Below, one piece after another: positions 9,477 to 17,555 of a DNA stretch of 64,000 nucleotides (position 1 is its first letter; every line of letters starts with the position of its first letter). The DNA lies in NCBI RefSeq assembly GCF_003952265.1, contig NZ_CP034438.1, positions 2,232,001 through 2,296,000 of the forward strand, given 5' to 3'. Made by a program: the position numbers and the translations under genes. The notes below the pieces were generated by a model, which saw only the letters and a list, made by a program, of their open reading frames with translations, did no database searches and was not told where the DNA came from. The stretch is from Flaviflexus salsibiostraticola (GTDB taxonomy: Bacteria; Actinomycetota; Actinomycetes; Actinomycetales; Actinomycetaceae).

Positions 9477-11278
9477 TGGCGCACCTGCTGTCGATGGAGG
9501 ATGTCGGAATCACTCTCGGGTCCCGCCCGATCCTCGGCGATATCACCCTGGGATTGGATGACGGCGCGAGGGTCGGCGTGGTCGGTCCGAACGGCGGCGG
9601 CAAGTCGACCCTTCTCCGGCTCATCACAGGCGAGCTCGAGGCCGATAACGGTCGGGTGACCCGCACCGGCGGGCTGCGTGCAGCAGTCCTCTCGCAGCGG
9701 GACGAGCTGGCCGACACGACGGTGCGCGCCGCGATCCACGGCACAGCCTCCGAACACGAATGGGCATCAGAGCGGGCGATCCGCGAGCTCCACGCCGGCC
9801 TCATCCCCGATGTCGATCTCGACCGGGGTGTCAACGAGCTCTCCGGTGGTCAGCGGCGCAGGGTTGCGCTCTGCTCCGTCCTGACGGCCGACGCCGACCT
9901 CATCATCCTCGACGAGCCGACGAACCACCTCGACGTCGACGGTGTCGACTACCTCCACCGCTATCTCACCGAGCGCTTCTCCCGCGGCCGAGGCGCGCTC
10001 GTCACGGTCACCCATGATCGCTGGTTCCTCGACGCCGTCTGTGAGCGCATGTGGGAGGTCGTGCCCGGGAACGACGGGGCCGGTGGCCGCAGCCCCCAGC
10101 CCGGCCGGGTCGAGCAGTACGAGGGCGGCTACGCCGCCTACGTGCTCGCACGCGCCGAGCGTGAGCGCCAGCGCACCCAGGCGGAATCGAAGCGGGCCAA
10201 CCTCCTGCGCAAGGAGCTGGCCTGGCTGCGTCGGGGAGCGCCCGCACGGACCTCGAAGCCGAAGTTCCGGATCGAGGCCGCCAATGAGCTCATCGCCGAC
10301 GAGCCGGCGCCCCGCGACCGGGTCGAGCTGACGAAGATGGCGACGGCCCGGCTGGGCAAGGACGTCATCGACCTCGAGGACGTGTCATTCTCCTACGGCG
10401 AGCGGTCGATCCTCGAGGGAACGACCCTGCGGCTCGGCCCCGGGGAGCGGCTCGGCATCGTCGGCGCCAACGGGTCGGGCAAGTCCACCCTGCTCGGCCT
10501 CATCGCCGGCAGGCTCCAGCCGACGGGCGGGCGCGTCAAGCGCGGCAAGACCGTCCAGCTCGCCGAGCTGTCGCAGCACACGTCCGAATTGGATGCGGTG
10601 GGCGACATGAGGGTCGTCGAATCGGTCAGCTCGATCGCCACCTCCATCGACGTCGGTGGAAAGGAGATGACGGCGAGCCAGCTCGTCGAGCGTCTAGGCT
10701 TCACCCGGGAGCGGGCGTGGACCGAGGTGAGCCGCCTGTCCGGCGGCGAGCGGCGCCGCCTCCAGCTCATCAGGCTCCTCATGGCGAGCCCGAACGTCCT
10801 CCTCATGGACGAGCCGACGAACGACCTCGACACCGATACGCTGTCGGCGATCGAGGACCTGCTCGACGACTGGCCGGGCACCCTCGTCGTCATCTCCCAT
10901 GACCGGTACCTGCTCGAGAGGATCACCGACCATCAGGTTGCGGTCATGGAGGGGCAGGTGCGTCACCTGCCGGGCGGGATCGACGAGTACCTGACGCTCC
11001 GGGCCGCCCAGGAGGTCATCGACGACATCGTCGAGAGCGGGCCCGAGCCGACCGTCTCTGATGCTGCGATTGCCCGGACCGCGAGGAAGACGATGGCGAG
11101 GGTCGAGCGGCAGCTCACCCGCGAGCGTGAGGCGCTCGCCAAGATCCAGGACGAGCAGGTTGTCGCCGCGCTCGACTTCGAGCGCCTCGCGAAGCTCACC
11201 GATGAGGCTGCCCGCATCCAGCAGCGCATCGACGACCTCGAAGAGGAGTGGCTGTGGGCGGCCGAGCAGGCCGACTGA
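9476..11278 (+). CDS. ABC-F family ATPase (Uup/EttA-like)
   Basis: This soluble protein has two ABC ATPase domains and no membrane segment, the layout of ABC-F translation factors that act on the ribosome. Walker A motifs are GPNGGGKST (about residue 40) and GANGSGKST (about residue 327). The signatures LSGGQRRRVAL and LSGGERRRLQL and the Walker B motifs LIILDEPTNHLD and LLMDEPTNDLD are intact. A linker rich in Arg, Lys and Glu separates the domains, and a C-terminal coiled coil (about residues 530-595) resembles that of Uup. The ATG overlaps the ispE stop (TGATG). No antibiotic-resistance subtype can be assigned. Confidence 0.9.
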   Translation: MAHLLSMEDVGITLGSRPILGDITLGLDDGARVGVVGPNGGGKSTLLRLITGELEADNGRVTRTGGLRAAVLSQRDELADTTVRAAIHGTASEHEWASERAIRELHAGLIPDVDLDRGVNELSGGQRRRVALCSVLTADADLIILDEPTNHLDVDGVDYLHRYLTERFSRGRGALVTVTHDRWFLDAVCERMWEVVPGNDGAGGRSPQPGRVEQYEGGYAAYVLARAERERQRTQAESKRANLLRKELAWLRRGAPARTSKPKFRIEAANELIADEPAPRDRVELTKMATARLGKDVIDLEDVSFSYGERSILEGTTLRLGPGERLGIVGANGSGKSTLLGLIAGRLQPTGGRVKRGKTVQLAELSQHTSELDAVGDMRVVESVSSIATSIDVGGKEMTASQLVERLGFTRERAWTEVSRLSGGERRRLQLIRLLMASPNVLLMDEPTNDLDTDTLSAIEDLLDDWPGTLVVISHDRYLLERITDHQVAVMEGQVRHLPGGIDEYLTLRAAQEVIDDIVESGPEPTVSDAAIARTARKTMARVERQLTREREALAKIQDEQVVAALDFERLAKLTDEAARIQQRIDDLEEEWLWAAEQAD

Positions 11279-11282
11279 GTGC

Positions 11283-12386
11283 CTAGGGAGCGGGTGCCTC
11301 CGAGGGCTGCTCGGGAACGGCGGCGAGCAGATAGCCGCCATCAGGCCCGAAAAGCAGCGCTGCACCCTGGGGCGTGACGTGGGCGGGAACGAGGACCGTC
11401 CCCTCACCGTCCGCATAATAGGCCTGAGCAATCGCCCCGGTCAGGACGTTGTGGACCCTGATCGCATCCCCCTCGCGCAGGTAGGCGAAGATACCGCCCA
11501 CGCTGACCAGCTCCGTCTCGGGGCCAACGGTGATCGACCAGAGGGCCTCTCCCTCGCCGTAGGCATGGAGCGCCGATGCATCGCGGACGACGAGCGTGCC
11601 GGTCGCGGGATCGACGCCCGCGCTCTGAGCCGACTCGGCGACGGTCTGTCCAGTTGCGACGTCGATGATGCGACCACGGTCGCCCTCCCTCAGCAGGGCG
11701 TACTCGCCGTCCATCCCCACCCACTCGGTGCTCGTCGGCTCGCCGGCGTCGACCGACCACAGAGTCGTGCCCGACGGGTCGACTGCACTGAGCACCTCCT
11801 CCTCTGCGGCGAGCAGGGTGCCGGAGTACTCGGCGAGGTAGGGTCCGGTGATCATGGTGCCGTCGTCGGGGTCGAGGGTGAAGCGCTCGCCCTCATCGGA
11901 GAAGATGAGCCCCGGCCCCTCGAAGGAACCAGGAACATCGACCGGCCCCCAGAGGCTCTCACCCGTCCGCAGGTCATAGGCCTGCGCCGAGAGGCTGGTC
12001 GACTCCCCGTCATCGAGCAGGACAGCCACGGGCATGCCGTCGCTCGTCGACGTCACGGCGAAGTCGGTGAAGGAGGAGGGTCGCTGCGTTGACCAGAGAA
12101 CCTCGCCGAATATCGTCATCGCCTCGAAGGTGAGAACGTCATCCAGGCTGGCGGAGAGATAGATGCCGTCCGCGAACTGCGGCGGCAGATCCCACCCCGG
12201 GTCCAGCACCTCGAGTCCGTCGAGGGCGATCGGCACGTTCATGTCCGAGGTGTCGACGATGGTCGGCTCGGCATGCTCCGTCTTCACCTCTCGATCGATG
12301 TCAGGCTGTGAGCCGCAGGCGGCGAGGAGCAGGGCGCCTGCGGCTACCAGTGCAGCGCCCCTCCGATGCGGAGTGCGAGAAGTCAC
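11283..12386 (-). CDS. Exported lipoprotein with beta-propeller-like repeats
   Basis: The 367-residue product starts at GTG 12386 with GAGGGAG upstream. It carries a lipoprotein signal ending LLLAACGSQP. The body has repeated blocks with Trp-rich motifs (LWSTQRP, LWGPVDVPG, LWSVDAGE, LWSITVGPE) typical of PQQ-like/WD-type propellers. No enzymatic motif is visible. It is the third gene of a unit with a DsbA-like and a CcdA-like protein and overlaps the ccdA-like gene by 4 bases. A role in envelope protein folding or sensing is inferred only from that context. Confidence 0.75.
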   Translation of the reverse strand: MTSRTPHRRGAALVAAGALLLAACGSQPDIDREVKTEHAEPTIVDTSDMNVPIALDGLEVLDPGWDLPPQFADGIYLSASLDDVLTFEAMTIFGEVLWSTQRPSSFTDFAVTSTSDGMPVAVLLDDGESTSLSAQAYDLRTGESLWGPVDVPGSFEGPGLIFSDEGERFTLDPDDGTMITGPYLAEYSGTLLAAEEEVLSAVDPSGTTLWSVDAGEPTSTEWVGMDGEYALLREGDRGRIIDVATGQTVAESAQSAGVDPATGTLVVRDASALHAYGEGEALWSITVGPETELVSVGGIFAYLREGDAIRVHNVLTGAIAQAYYADGEGTVLVPAHVTPQGAALLFGPDGGYLLAAVPEQPSEAPAP

Positions 12387-13318
12387 GGTATCTCCCTCGG
12401 TGTGATGATGTTGCCGCCCGGTTGAGGCGTCGTGCCGCCGAACGGCGGGTGGTCGCCCTCCCCGGCGGACTGCGATGGCTCTGGTTCAGTCGGCGCGGCC
12501 GGGGTCCGGCGCGCGTACCAGATGGCGGTGATGAGGGCGGCGACCGCGACGATGGCGGCGATGTCGACGATGGGATTCGAGAGGAATCCCGCGCCCTCCT
12601 GGAGGTTGGCCTGGGTTGAGGCCGAGACGACCTCCGGCATGCCCACCAGTCCGTTGGTGGCCCAGAAGAGCACGCCGGTGGCGGTGATCAGCGCACCGGT
12701 CAGGACCGAGGTCGTGTGGAACCGGAAGCCCGCCACTGTGAAGCCCCGCCCGCGGAGCAGAGAGCGGCCGCGCCCGCCCAGCGGGCGCCAGAGGGCGACG
12801 ATGAGGAGAAGGGGGACCACCATGCCGGCGCCGTAGACGGCCAGAAGGAGACCGGCCGTCACACTGTCGCCGCTCGCCGCGGCGACGGTGAGCACCGCGC
12901 CGAGGATGGGGCCGGCACAGAACCCGGCGACCCCGCTCGTCGTCCCCAGCAGGAAGGTCTTGACCAACCCGGTGGCGGATGCCGCGCGGCCACGGGCCGC
13001 GGACTGCCCGGGGAGGATCGACGACGGGTCGAACCCGAGACCGAAGATCTGGGCGATTCCGAGCGTAATGAGGAGCAGCGAGGAGACGGTGATCAGCTCG
13101 GTCCTGTGCGTGAGGAACAGCGACCCGAAGGCGCCCGCCCCGACGCCGAGCGGCACGAGGATGATGAGCAGGCCGCCGTAGAACACGCCCGCGTGGAGCA
13201 GGAGCCGCGGCCCCGAACCGACCGTCGAGGCGAAGAACGAGGGCAGCAGAAGCGCAGCGCACGGTGAGAGCAGGGCGAGGATTCCGCCGAGGAAGGCGGT
13301 GACGAAGCCGACGTCCAC
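12383..13318 (-). CDS. CcdA/DsbD-type membrane thiol-disulfide electron carrier
   Basis: This polytopic membrane protein belongs to the DsbD/CcdA transmembrane family, which passes electrons from cytoplasmic thioredoxin to extracytoplasmic thiol proteins. The paired redox cysteines are seen at C20 (ALLSPCAALLLP) and C134 (SGVAGFCAGPILG) in the expected first and fourth helices. About six to seven helices are predicted, and the last 45 residues form a Pro/Glu-rich cytoplasmic or external tail. It lies 2 bases after the DsbA-like gene and overlaps the lipoprotein gene. The three therefore form one operon with electron donor, carrier and a possible client. Confidence 0.87.
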   Translation of the reverse strand: MDVGFVTAFLGGILALLSPCAALLLPSFFASTVGSGPRLLLHAGVFYGGLLIILVPLGVGAGAFGSLFLTHRTELITVSSLLLITLGIAQIFGLGFDPSSILPGQSAARGRAASATGLVKTFLLGTTSGVAGFCAGPILGAVLTVAAASGDSVTAGLLLAVYGAGMVVPLLLIVALWRPLGGRGRSLLRGRGFTVAGFRFHTTSVLTGALITATGVLFWATNGLVGMPEVVSASTQANLQEGAGFLSNPIVDIAAIVAVAALITAIWYARRTPAAPTEPEPSQSAGEGDHPPFGGTTPQPGGNIITPREIP

Positions 13319-13320
13319 GG

Positions 13321-14031
13321 CTACTCCGCGAGGGCCGTGTCGACCGCGCCCGTGAACACCTCGGTCGGCTGGGCTCCGACGACCGGCTGTCCGTTGATGA
13401 AGAACACGGGTGTGGAGTACACGCCGAGGTCGATGCCGAGCTGCTGGTTCTCGGCCACCGCTCGGGCAGTCTCCGGTGAGGACAGATCCTCGGTGAACTG
13501 CGCGACGTCAAGGCCGAGTTCGCCGGCGACACCGGTCAGTGCAGCCTCGGTCAGGTCGGAGGAGACCTGCCCATCGACGAACAGGGCGTCGTGGAACTCC
13601 CAGAACGCGCCCTGCTGCCCGGCTGCGTGCGCCGCGAGGGCGGCCCGCTCGGAATCCTCGCCGAAGACCGTGAGGTCCCGCCATTCGATTCTGAGCTCGC
13701 CCGCGTCGACATAGTCGAGCATGCTCGGCAGGGTCTGCTCGGTCCACCGAGCGCAGAACGGGCACTGGTAGTCAGAGAAGGCGACCATGACGACTGGCGC
13801 GTCGACCGGGCCGATCGCCAGCGGGTCGCCCTCCTGTCGTCGCTCGGCCGTCGAGTAGTCGGGTGTTGAGGGCCCCTGGACCTGGGTCGGGGCGGAGACC
13901 CTCGCCACTCCGGAGGCGTCGGATTCCTCGCCCCCGCCGCGCGCGAGAACGGCGACGATGAGTGCGGCGGCGATGATGAGAATGGCGAGGGGGACGAGCA
14001 CAGCAGGCCGCGCGGCAGTCCGGTTGGGCAT
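13321..14031 (-). CDS. Membrane-anchored DsbA-like thioredoxin-fold protein
   Basis: An N-terminal membrane anchor (residues about 10-30) is followed by a DsbA-type thioredoxin domain. The active site CPFC is at C90-C93 in FSDYQCPFCARW, and the cis-proline loop is YSTPVFFINGQP. Such proteins oxidise or isomerise disulfides in exported proteins, or act as reductants when paired with CcdA. The ATG at 14031 is preceded by GGAGA and gives 236 residues; an in-frame ATG at 14070 would overlap the operator. It heads the operon with the CcdA-like carrier and is divergent from the BlaI-controlled unit. Confidence 0.87.
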   Translation of the reverse strand: MPNRTAARPAVLVPLAILIIAAALIVAVLARGGGEESDASGVARVSAPTQVQGPSTPDYSTAERRQEGDPLAIGPVDAPVVMVAFSDYQCPFCARWTEQTLPSMLDYVDAGELRIEWRDLTVFGEDSERAALAAHAAGQQGAFWEFHDALFVDGQVSSDLTEAALTGVAGELGLDVAQFTEDLSSPETARAVAENQQLGIDLGVYSTPVFFINGQPVVGAQPTEVFTGAVDTALAE

Positions 14032-14051
14032 GGGGTCTCCGTTCGGTTGAC

Positions 14052-14087
14052 GACTATCCAGCATAGTCAACTATCGACGATAGTCGA
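14052..14087. promoter_or_regulatory. Double BlaI-type operator between divergent operons
   Basis: Two dyads share the half-site ACTAT-N5-ATAGT: GACTAT-CCAGC-ATAGTC at 14052-14068 and ACTATCGACGATAGT at 14070-14084, the latter extending imperfectly to 14067-14087. Their centres are 17 bases apart. BlaI/MecI repressors bind related ACTAC/GTAGT dyads, and a BlaI-family gene is the second gene of the rightward operon. The site overlaps the likely promoters of both operons, so co-regulation is inferred. Confidence 0.65.
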
Positions 14088-14107
14088 GAGTGTGACAGAA
14101 TCACAGC

Positions 14108-14608
14108 ATGACGCCTGCAGATCAGCTCCTAGCACATCGCGGAACGGGCAGCCCGGTGGTAACCGCCCTGCGGGGGTGGACCGGCCGGCAGGTCGCGGTG
14201 GCGGCCGCTGCCAGCATCGCCATCGCGCTTGTCATCGGAATCGCGACCGTTCTCATTCCCAATCCGATCTTCGGTCGAGACATACCGCCCGTCTGGTGGA
14301 ACTACCCGGTCTGGATCCTCACCTCGATCCTCTCCGGCATGCTCCTCGCCACGTACATCGCTGGCGAGGACGACGGATCGCCGAGGACCCGTCGGTTCGG
14401 AATAGTCGGCACCGCCCTCGCGTGGTTCGCTGTGGGCTGTCCCGTCTGCAACAAGATCGCACTCCTCGCCCTCGGCTACTCGGGCGCCATCACCTGGTTC
14501 GCTCCGCTCCAGCCCGTCCTCGCCATCGGCGCGCTCGCCCTCACCGGCATCGCCCTCGTGTGGCGCCTGCGCGGGCAGGTCGCCTGCCGGACGGGAGTCG
14601 GGCGATGA
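14108..14608 (+). CDS. Small membrane protein with a CPVC motif, function unknown
   Basis: The 166-residue protein has about four hydrophobic helices (roughly 26-50, 66-85, 98-121 and 124-153). A vicinal pair C111-C114 sits in FAVGCPVCNKIALLALG at a helix boundary, with another cysteine near the C-terminus (C160). I do not recognise a named family. The motif and its place opposite DsbA/CcdA-like genes suggest participation in thiol-disulfide or metal chemistry at the membrane. It is the first gene of the BlaI-M56 operon, immediately behind the double operator, and overlaps blaI by ATGA. Confidence 0.65.
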   Translation: MTPADQLLAHRGTGSPVVTALRGWTGRQVAVAAAASIAIALVIGIATVLIPNPIFGRDIPPVWWNYPVWILTSILSGMLLATYIAGEDDGSPRTRRFGIVGTALAWFAVGCPVCNKIALLALGYSGAITWFAPLQPVLAIGALALTGIALVWRLRGQVACRTGVGR

Positions 14609-14976
14609 CTGAGTTCGAGGAGCCGATCCGCCTCGGCGCGCTGGAGGCGCAGGTCATGGACGTCCTGTGGGACGTGGGGCCGGGCACCGTTCGCGACATC
14701 ATCTCCCACATCGCCTCCAATCCTGCCTACACGACGATCGCGACCGTCCTCGCCAATCTCGACCGGAAGGGAATGGTCGAGATCTCCCGCTCGAGGCGGT
14801 CGACGACGTACTCGGCTGGCATGAGCCGCGCCGAATACGAGGCGAATCAGATGGCGTGCGTGCTGCGAGGCAGCCGCGACCGAGCCTCGTCGATCCTCCA
14901 TTTCGTCGAGTCGATGTCGGAGACAGACAGAGTCCTGCTGCGCGACTTCCTCACGTCGAAGGCGGCTGAGCGGTGA
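14605..14976 (+). CDS. BlaI/MecI-family transcriptional repressor
   Basis: This 123-residue winged-helix protein matches the BlaI/MecI/CopY penicillinase-repressor family. LGALEAQVMDVLWDVGPGTVRDI forms the first helices, here split by the wing segment, and YTTIATVLANLDRKGMVEI is the recognition helix region. The C-terminal dimerisation helix carries ACVLRGSRDRASSILHF. Family members bind short dyads and are inactivated by proteolysis via an M56 membrane peptidase. That partner is encoded directly downstream with a 4-base overlap. The double dyad at 14052-14087 is the likely operator, implying autoregulation. Confidence 0.9.
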   Translation: MTEFEEPIRLGALEAQVMDVLWDVGPGTVRDIISHIASNPAYTTIATVLANLDRKGMVEISRSRRSTTYSAGMSRAEYEANQMACVLRGSRDRASSILHFVESMSETDRVLLRDFLTSKAAER

Positions 14977-15932
14977 GCGTGGTGGCGCTCGCCTCGGCTT
15001 TCGCGCTCGCGGTCGTCCTCGCCGCGATTGTCGGACCGCTGCTGCTGCGCCGCTCGGCACCGCTGCTCGTCCGACTGCCGCGCCTCGCAATCGCCGTGCT
15101 CGCCGGCACGATCCTCCTGTGGCCGGCCGCGCTGCTGAGCATCGGTCCCCTCGCCGCGTGGCTCCTGTCCGGGCCGACGATTCTCCCCGAGGGCGCCGCC
15201 GAGGTCTGCCAGCGCTGCATCAGCGCAGCCAACCCCTTCGGCGCAGAGATCGGGTCGGGTCCCGTTCCGTCGATCCTCCTTCTTGCGCTGCCGGCCGCCG
15301 CCGCAGTGGTGCTCGGGGCGGCGGTCGCGGTACGGCTCCGATCGAACGTGGGGGAGCTGGTGAAAGCCGCAGAGAGCGTGAGCGGCCAGAGCCGGGTCAT
15401 TGCCGGACACAGGGTGACGGTGGTGGCGGACGATCGACTGCTGGCCTACTCCCTTCCCGGCGCCCGCGGCGGGATCGTGCTATCGACCGGGGCACTCGCG
15501 GCTCTCGAGCGGGCGGAGTTGGCCGCAGTGCTCGCGCACGAGCGTGCCCACGTGAGGCAGCGCCACCACTGGGTCATGGCCCTCACCGACTCCATCTCAA
15601 CCGTCCTCACCGCCGTGCCCCTCATCCGGGAGGCCAGGCGCATGCTTCCTGCCTATCTCGAGATCGCCGCAGACCGGGCGGCACAGAAGGCCGCGGGGAC
15701 GACCGCCGTAGTCAGCGCCCTCCTCACGCTCGGCGAGCGCAGCGCGGTCAGAGAGGGTGCGCTGCACATGGCGGGTCCGGAGCGTGTGCGCCAGCTGGTC
15801 GCCCCGGCCCGCGGCCGGGCAGGGGCCCTGCCGACCGCGGTCATGATCTCGCTCGTCGTGGTTCTCGCCGCCGTGACGGCGCTTGTGTTCGCGCCCTACT
15901 CCGCCGCGCTCGCGGTGGGATGTGCCCTATGA
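14973..15932 (+). CDS. BlaR1/MecR1-like M56 membrane metallopeptidase
   Basis: The 319-residue protein has two N-terminal hydrophobic helices, a third near residues 99-120 and a C-terminal one near 287-315. The zinc motif HERAH (H189, E190, H193) and the downstream EIAADRAA ligand motif define an M56-type gluzincin. It lacks the C-terminal penicillin-binding sensor of BlaR1. Instead the predicted loop between helices 2 and 3 holds a CxxC pair (C79-QR-C82). By family knowledge it should cleave the BlaI-like repressor on activation. Sensing of envelope redox state by the CxxC loop is my inference from the thiol-disulfide context. Confidence 0.85.
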   Translation: MSVVALASAFALAVVLAAIVGPLLLRRSAPLLVRLPRLAIAVLAGTILLWPAALLSIGPLAAWLLSGPTILPEGAAEVCQRCISAANPFGAEIGSGPVPSILLLALPAAAAVVLGAAVAVRLRSNVGELVKAAESVSGQSRVIAGHRVTVVADDRLLAYSLPGARGGIVLSTGALAALERAELAAVLAHERAHVRQRHHWVMALTDSISTVLTAVPLIREARRMLPAYLEIAADRAAQKAAGTTAVVSALLTLGERSAVREGALHMAGPERVRQLVAPARGRAGALPTAVMISLVVVLAAVTALVFAPYSAALAVGCAL

Positions 15933-15963
15933 CGGACACCATCCACGCCCGGGGGCAGGGCTC

Positions 15964-16821
15964 ATGAGCGTCGTCGCGGGGCTGATCATGGCCGGGTTGC
16001 TTCTCGCCCAGGGAGCCCAGGTCGATGCAGTCGCCATCGGCGACTCCTACTCCTCCGGCCACGGCGCAGGGCAGTACAGCGACGAGCTGTGCCTCCGCTC
16101 CGAACAGGCATCGATCGAACGTGTTGCGGACTTCTTCGGCGGCACGGCCGTCAACGCGGCCTGCAGCGGCGCGAAGGTCGCCGACCTGACCGAGCCCCGC
16201 ATCATCTCCCAGACGCGGGCCGACGGTACGGAGTGCGCGACAGACATGACGGGGGCGACTGCGACGCTCGAGGATGGCATCTGCACCATCACCCTCGACC
16301 CGCAGATCGAGGCAGCCGCCGGTGCGACCGACGTGTTCATCATGATCGGCGGCAACGATATCGGCTTCCTCCCGATCGCAGGCGCCTGCCTTTTCCAGGG
16401 AAACCCAGAGCAGTGCGAGATCGCCGTCGACAGCGCACGGCAGTCGGTCGGCACCGTCATTGACAGGCAGCGTGATGCCCTCATCGCCCTGCGGGAGATC
16501 GCCCCGCAGGCCCGCCTCCACCTCGTGCCCTACCCCCGACTCATCGAGGGAGGGCCCGCGGGGGAGATCCCGGTCGATGCGGCCGGGTTCCAGCAGGAGT
16601 GGGAGGACAGTCTGCGCGAGCTGGCGGCTGAGATGTCGGCCGAGATCGGCGACGTCTATTACGTCGAGACGCTCACTCCGATCTGGGAGGGGCATGGCCT
16701 GGGCGCGGCCAACAGCTGGATCCACACGGATGGCAGCATCCGCGACCTGCTCCACCCCACGGACGCGGGATGGCGGGCGGGCGGCTCGGCCCTCATCGCC
16801 CACCTCGGCCTCGTCCTGTGA
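15964..16821 (+). CDS. Secreted SGNH-family esterase/lipase-like hydrolase
   Basis: A short hydrophobic N-terminus is followed by the GDSL block AVAIGDSYSSGHGAG with nucleophile S28. The oxyanion block is MIGGNDIGF, and the C-terminal DLLHPTDAGW supplies the Asp/His pair. Multiple cysteines (C45-type pairs, for example SDELCLRS and VNAACSG) suggest disulfide bonds typical of secreted actinobacterial SGNH hydrolases. Length is 285 residues from ATG 15964. It is the last gene of the BlaI-M56 unit, 31 bases after the peptidase gene. A disulfide-containing secreted enzyme beside a Dsb-type system fits as a client, though that is inference. Confidence 0.82.
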   Translation: MSVVAGLIMAGLLLAQGAQVDAVAIGDSYSSGHGAGQYSDELCLRSEQASIERVADFFGGTAVNAACSGAKVADLTEPRIISQTRADGTECATDMTGATATLEDGICTITLDPQIEAAAGATDVFIMIGGNDIGFLPIAGACLFQGNPEQCEIAVDSARQSVGTVIDRQRDALIALREIAPQARLHLVPYPRLIEGGPAGEIPVDAAGFQQEWEDSLRELAAEMSAEIGDVYYVETLTPIWEGHGLGAANSWIHTDGSIRDLLHPTDAGWRAGGSALIAHLGLVL

Positions 16822-16842
16822 CAGCGGTCTGCGGCCATAGTC

Positions 16843-16872
16843 TTTGACGCGCGAATAAATCTCGATATCGAG
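16843..16872 (+). promoter_or_regulatory. marR promoter with overlapping palindromic operator
   Basis: TTGACG at 16843-16848 and TATCGA at 16866-16871 are spaced by 17 bases. The perfect 12-base palindrome CTCGATATCGAG at 16861-16872 covers the -10 region. The dyad is a likely autoregulatory MarR site. Confidence 0.5.
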
Positions 16873-16884
16873 TATTCTTTCGCT

Positions 16885-17403
16885 ATGAGTACGGGGGAGT
16901 ACCGATCCGATGAGGTCGATGAGATTGTCGCGGCGTGGCGGCGAGAGCGTGGTGACCTCGATTCGTCGCCGCTCGAGATCTTCTCCCGCCTGCTCCGCCT
17001 CAACCGCCACCTCGAGAAATTCCGGAGGGAGGCCTTTGCCGCCCACGGGCTCGACGTATGGGAGTTCGAGATGCTGTCGCTCCTGCGCAGGCAGGGGGAG
17101 CCGTTCCAGGCCCAGCCCTCGCAGTTCATGAACCAGCTCCTCGTCCCCTCAGGGACCCTCACCCACCGCATCAACTCGATGGTCGAGCGCGGGCATGCGA
17201 AACGGCTGCAGGACGAGCGGGACCGTCGCATCAAGTACGTTCAGGCGACCGATCTCGGCATCGCCAAGTCTGACCGGGCGATGGAGGACCTGCTCCGCAG
17301 CGAGGCGGCGATGCTCGCCCACATCTCCGACGAGGACAAGGCCACCGTCAGCCGGATTCTTCGGGAGATGCTGCTCCCGTTCAGCGGGGCGGACGACCGA
17401 TAG
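16885..17403 (+). CDS. MarR-family transcriptional regulator
   Basis: The 172-residue protein has the MarR winged-helix layout. LDVWEFEMLSLLRR leads into the DNA-binding helices, PSGTLTHRINSMVERG is the recognition helix region, and the wing is KRLQDERDRRIKYVQAT. An N-terminal helix of about 30 residues and a C-terminal helix should form the dimer. No ligand can be predicted. A palindrome over its own promoter suggests autorepression. The ABC exporter downstream is on the opposite strand and convergent, so it is not evidently in the same unit. Confidence 0.88.
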   Translation: MSTGEYRSDEVDEIVAAWRRERGDLDSSPLEIFSRLLRLNRHLEKFRREAFAAHGLDVWEFEMLSLLRRQGEPFQAQPSQFMNQLLVPSGTLTHRINSMVERGHAKRLQDERDRRIKYVQATDLGIAKSDRAMEDLLRSEAAMLAHISDEDKATVSRILREMLLPFSGADDR

Positions 17404-17455
17404 ATCTGCTGCACTCCGAGTGAACGATCGGCAGCCGATCAGACGGAGACATAAC

Positions 17456-17483
17456 AGGCGCCTCCCCGGTCGGGGAGGCGCCT
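17456..17483. terminator. Bidirectional hairpin terminator between marR and ABC exporter genes
   Basis: AGGCGCCTCCCC at 17456-17467 and GGGGAGGCGCCT at 17472-17483 form a 12-bp stem with a GGTC loop between convergent genes. There is no strong T-run. Confidence 0.6.
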
Positions 17484-17506
17484 CGTCTGTCACCTGCGTG
17501 GCGGGG

Positions 17507-17555
17507 TGTCATCACCTGCTTCGCAGGGTCTGTCATCACCTACTTCGGAGGGCGT
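17507..17555. repeat. Tandem imperfect repeats at the end of the ABC permease gene
   Basis: Two consecutive copies of about 24 bases beginning GTCATCACCTnCTTCGnAGG occur around 17509-17555, and a shorter third relative (GTCACCTGCGTGGC) lies just before. The copy at 17532-17555 contains the permease stop codon. Read on the coding strand, each unit would end a protein with LRSR and a stop, so the gene's 3' end looks duplicated. Confidence 0.45.
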
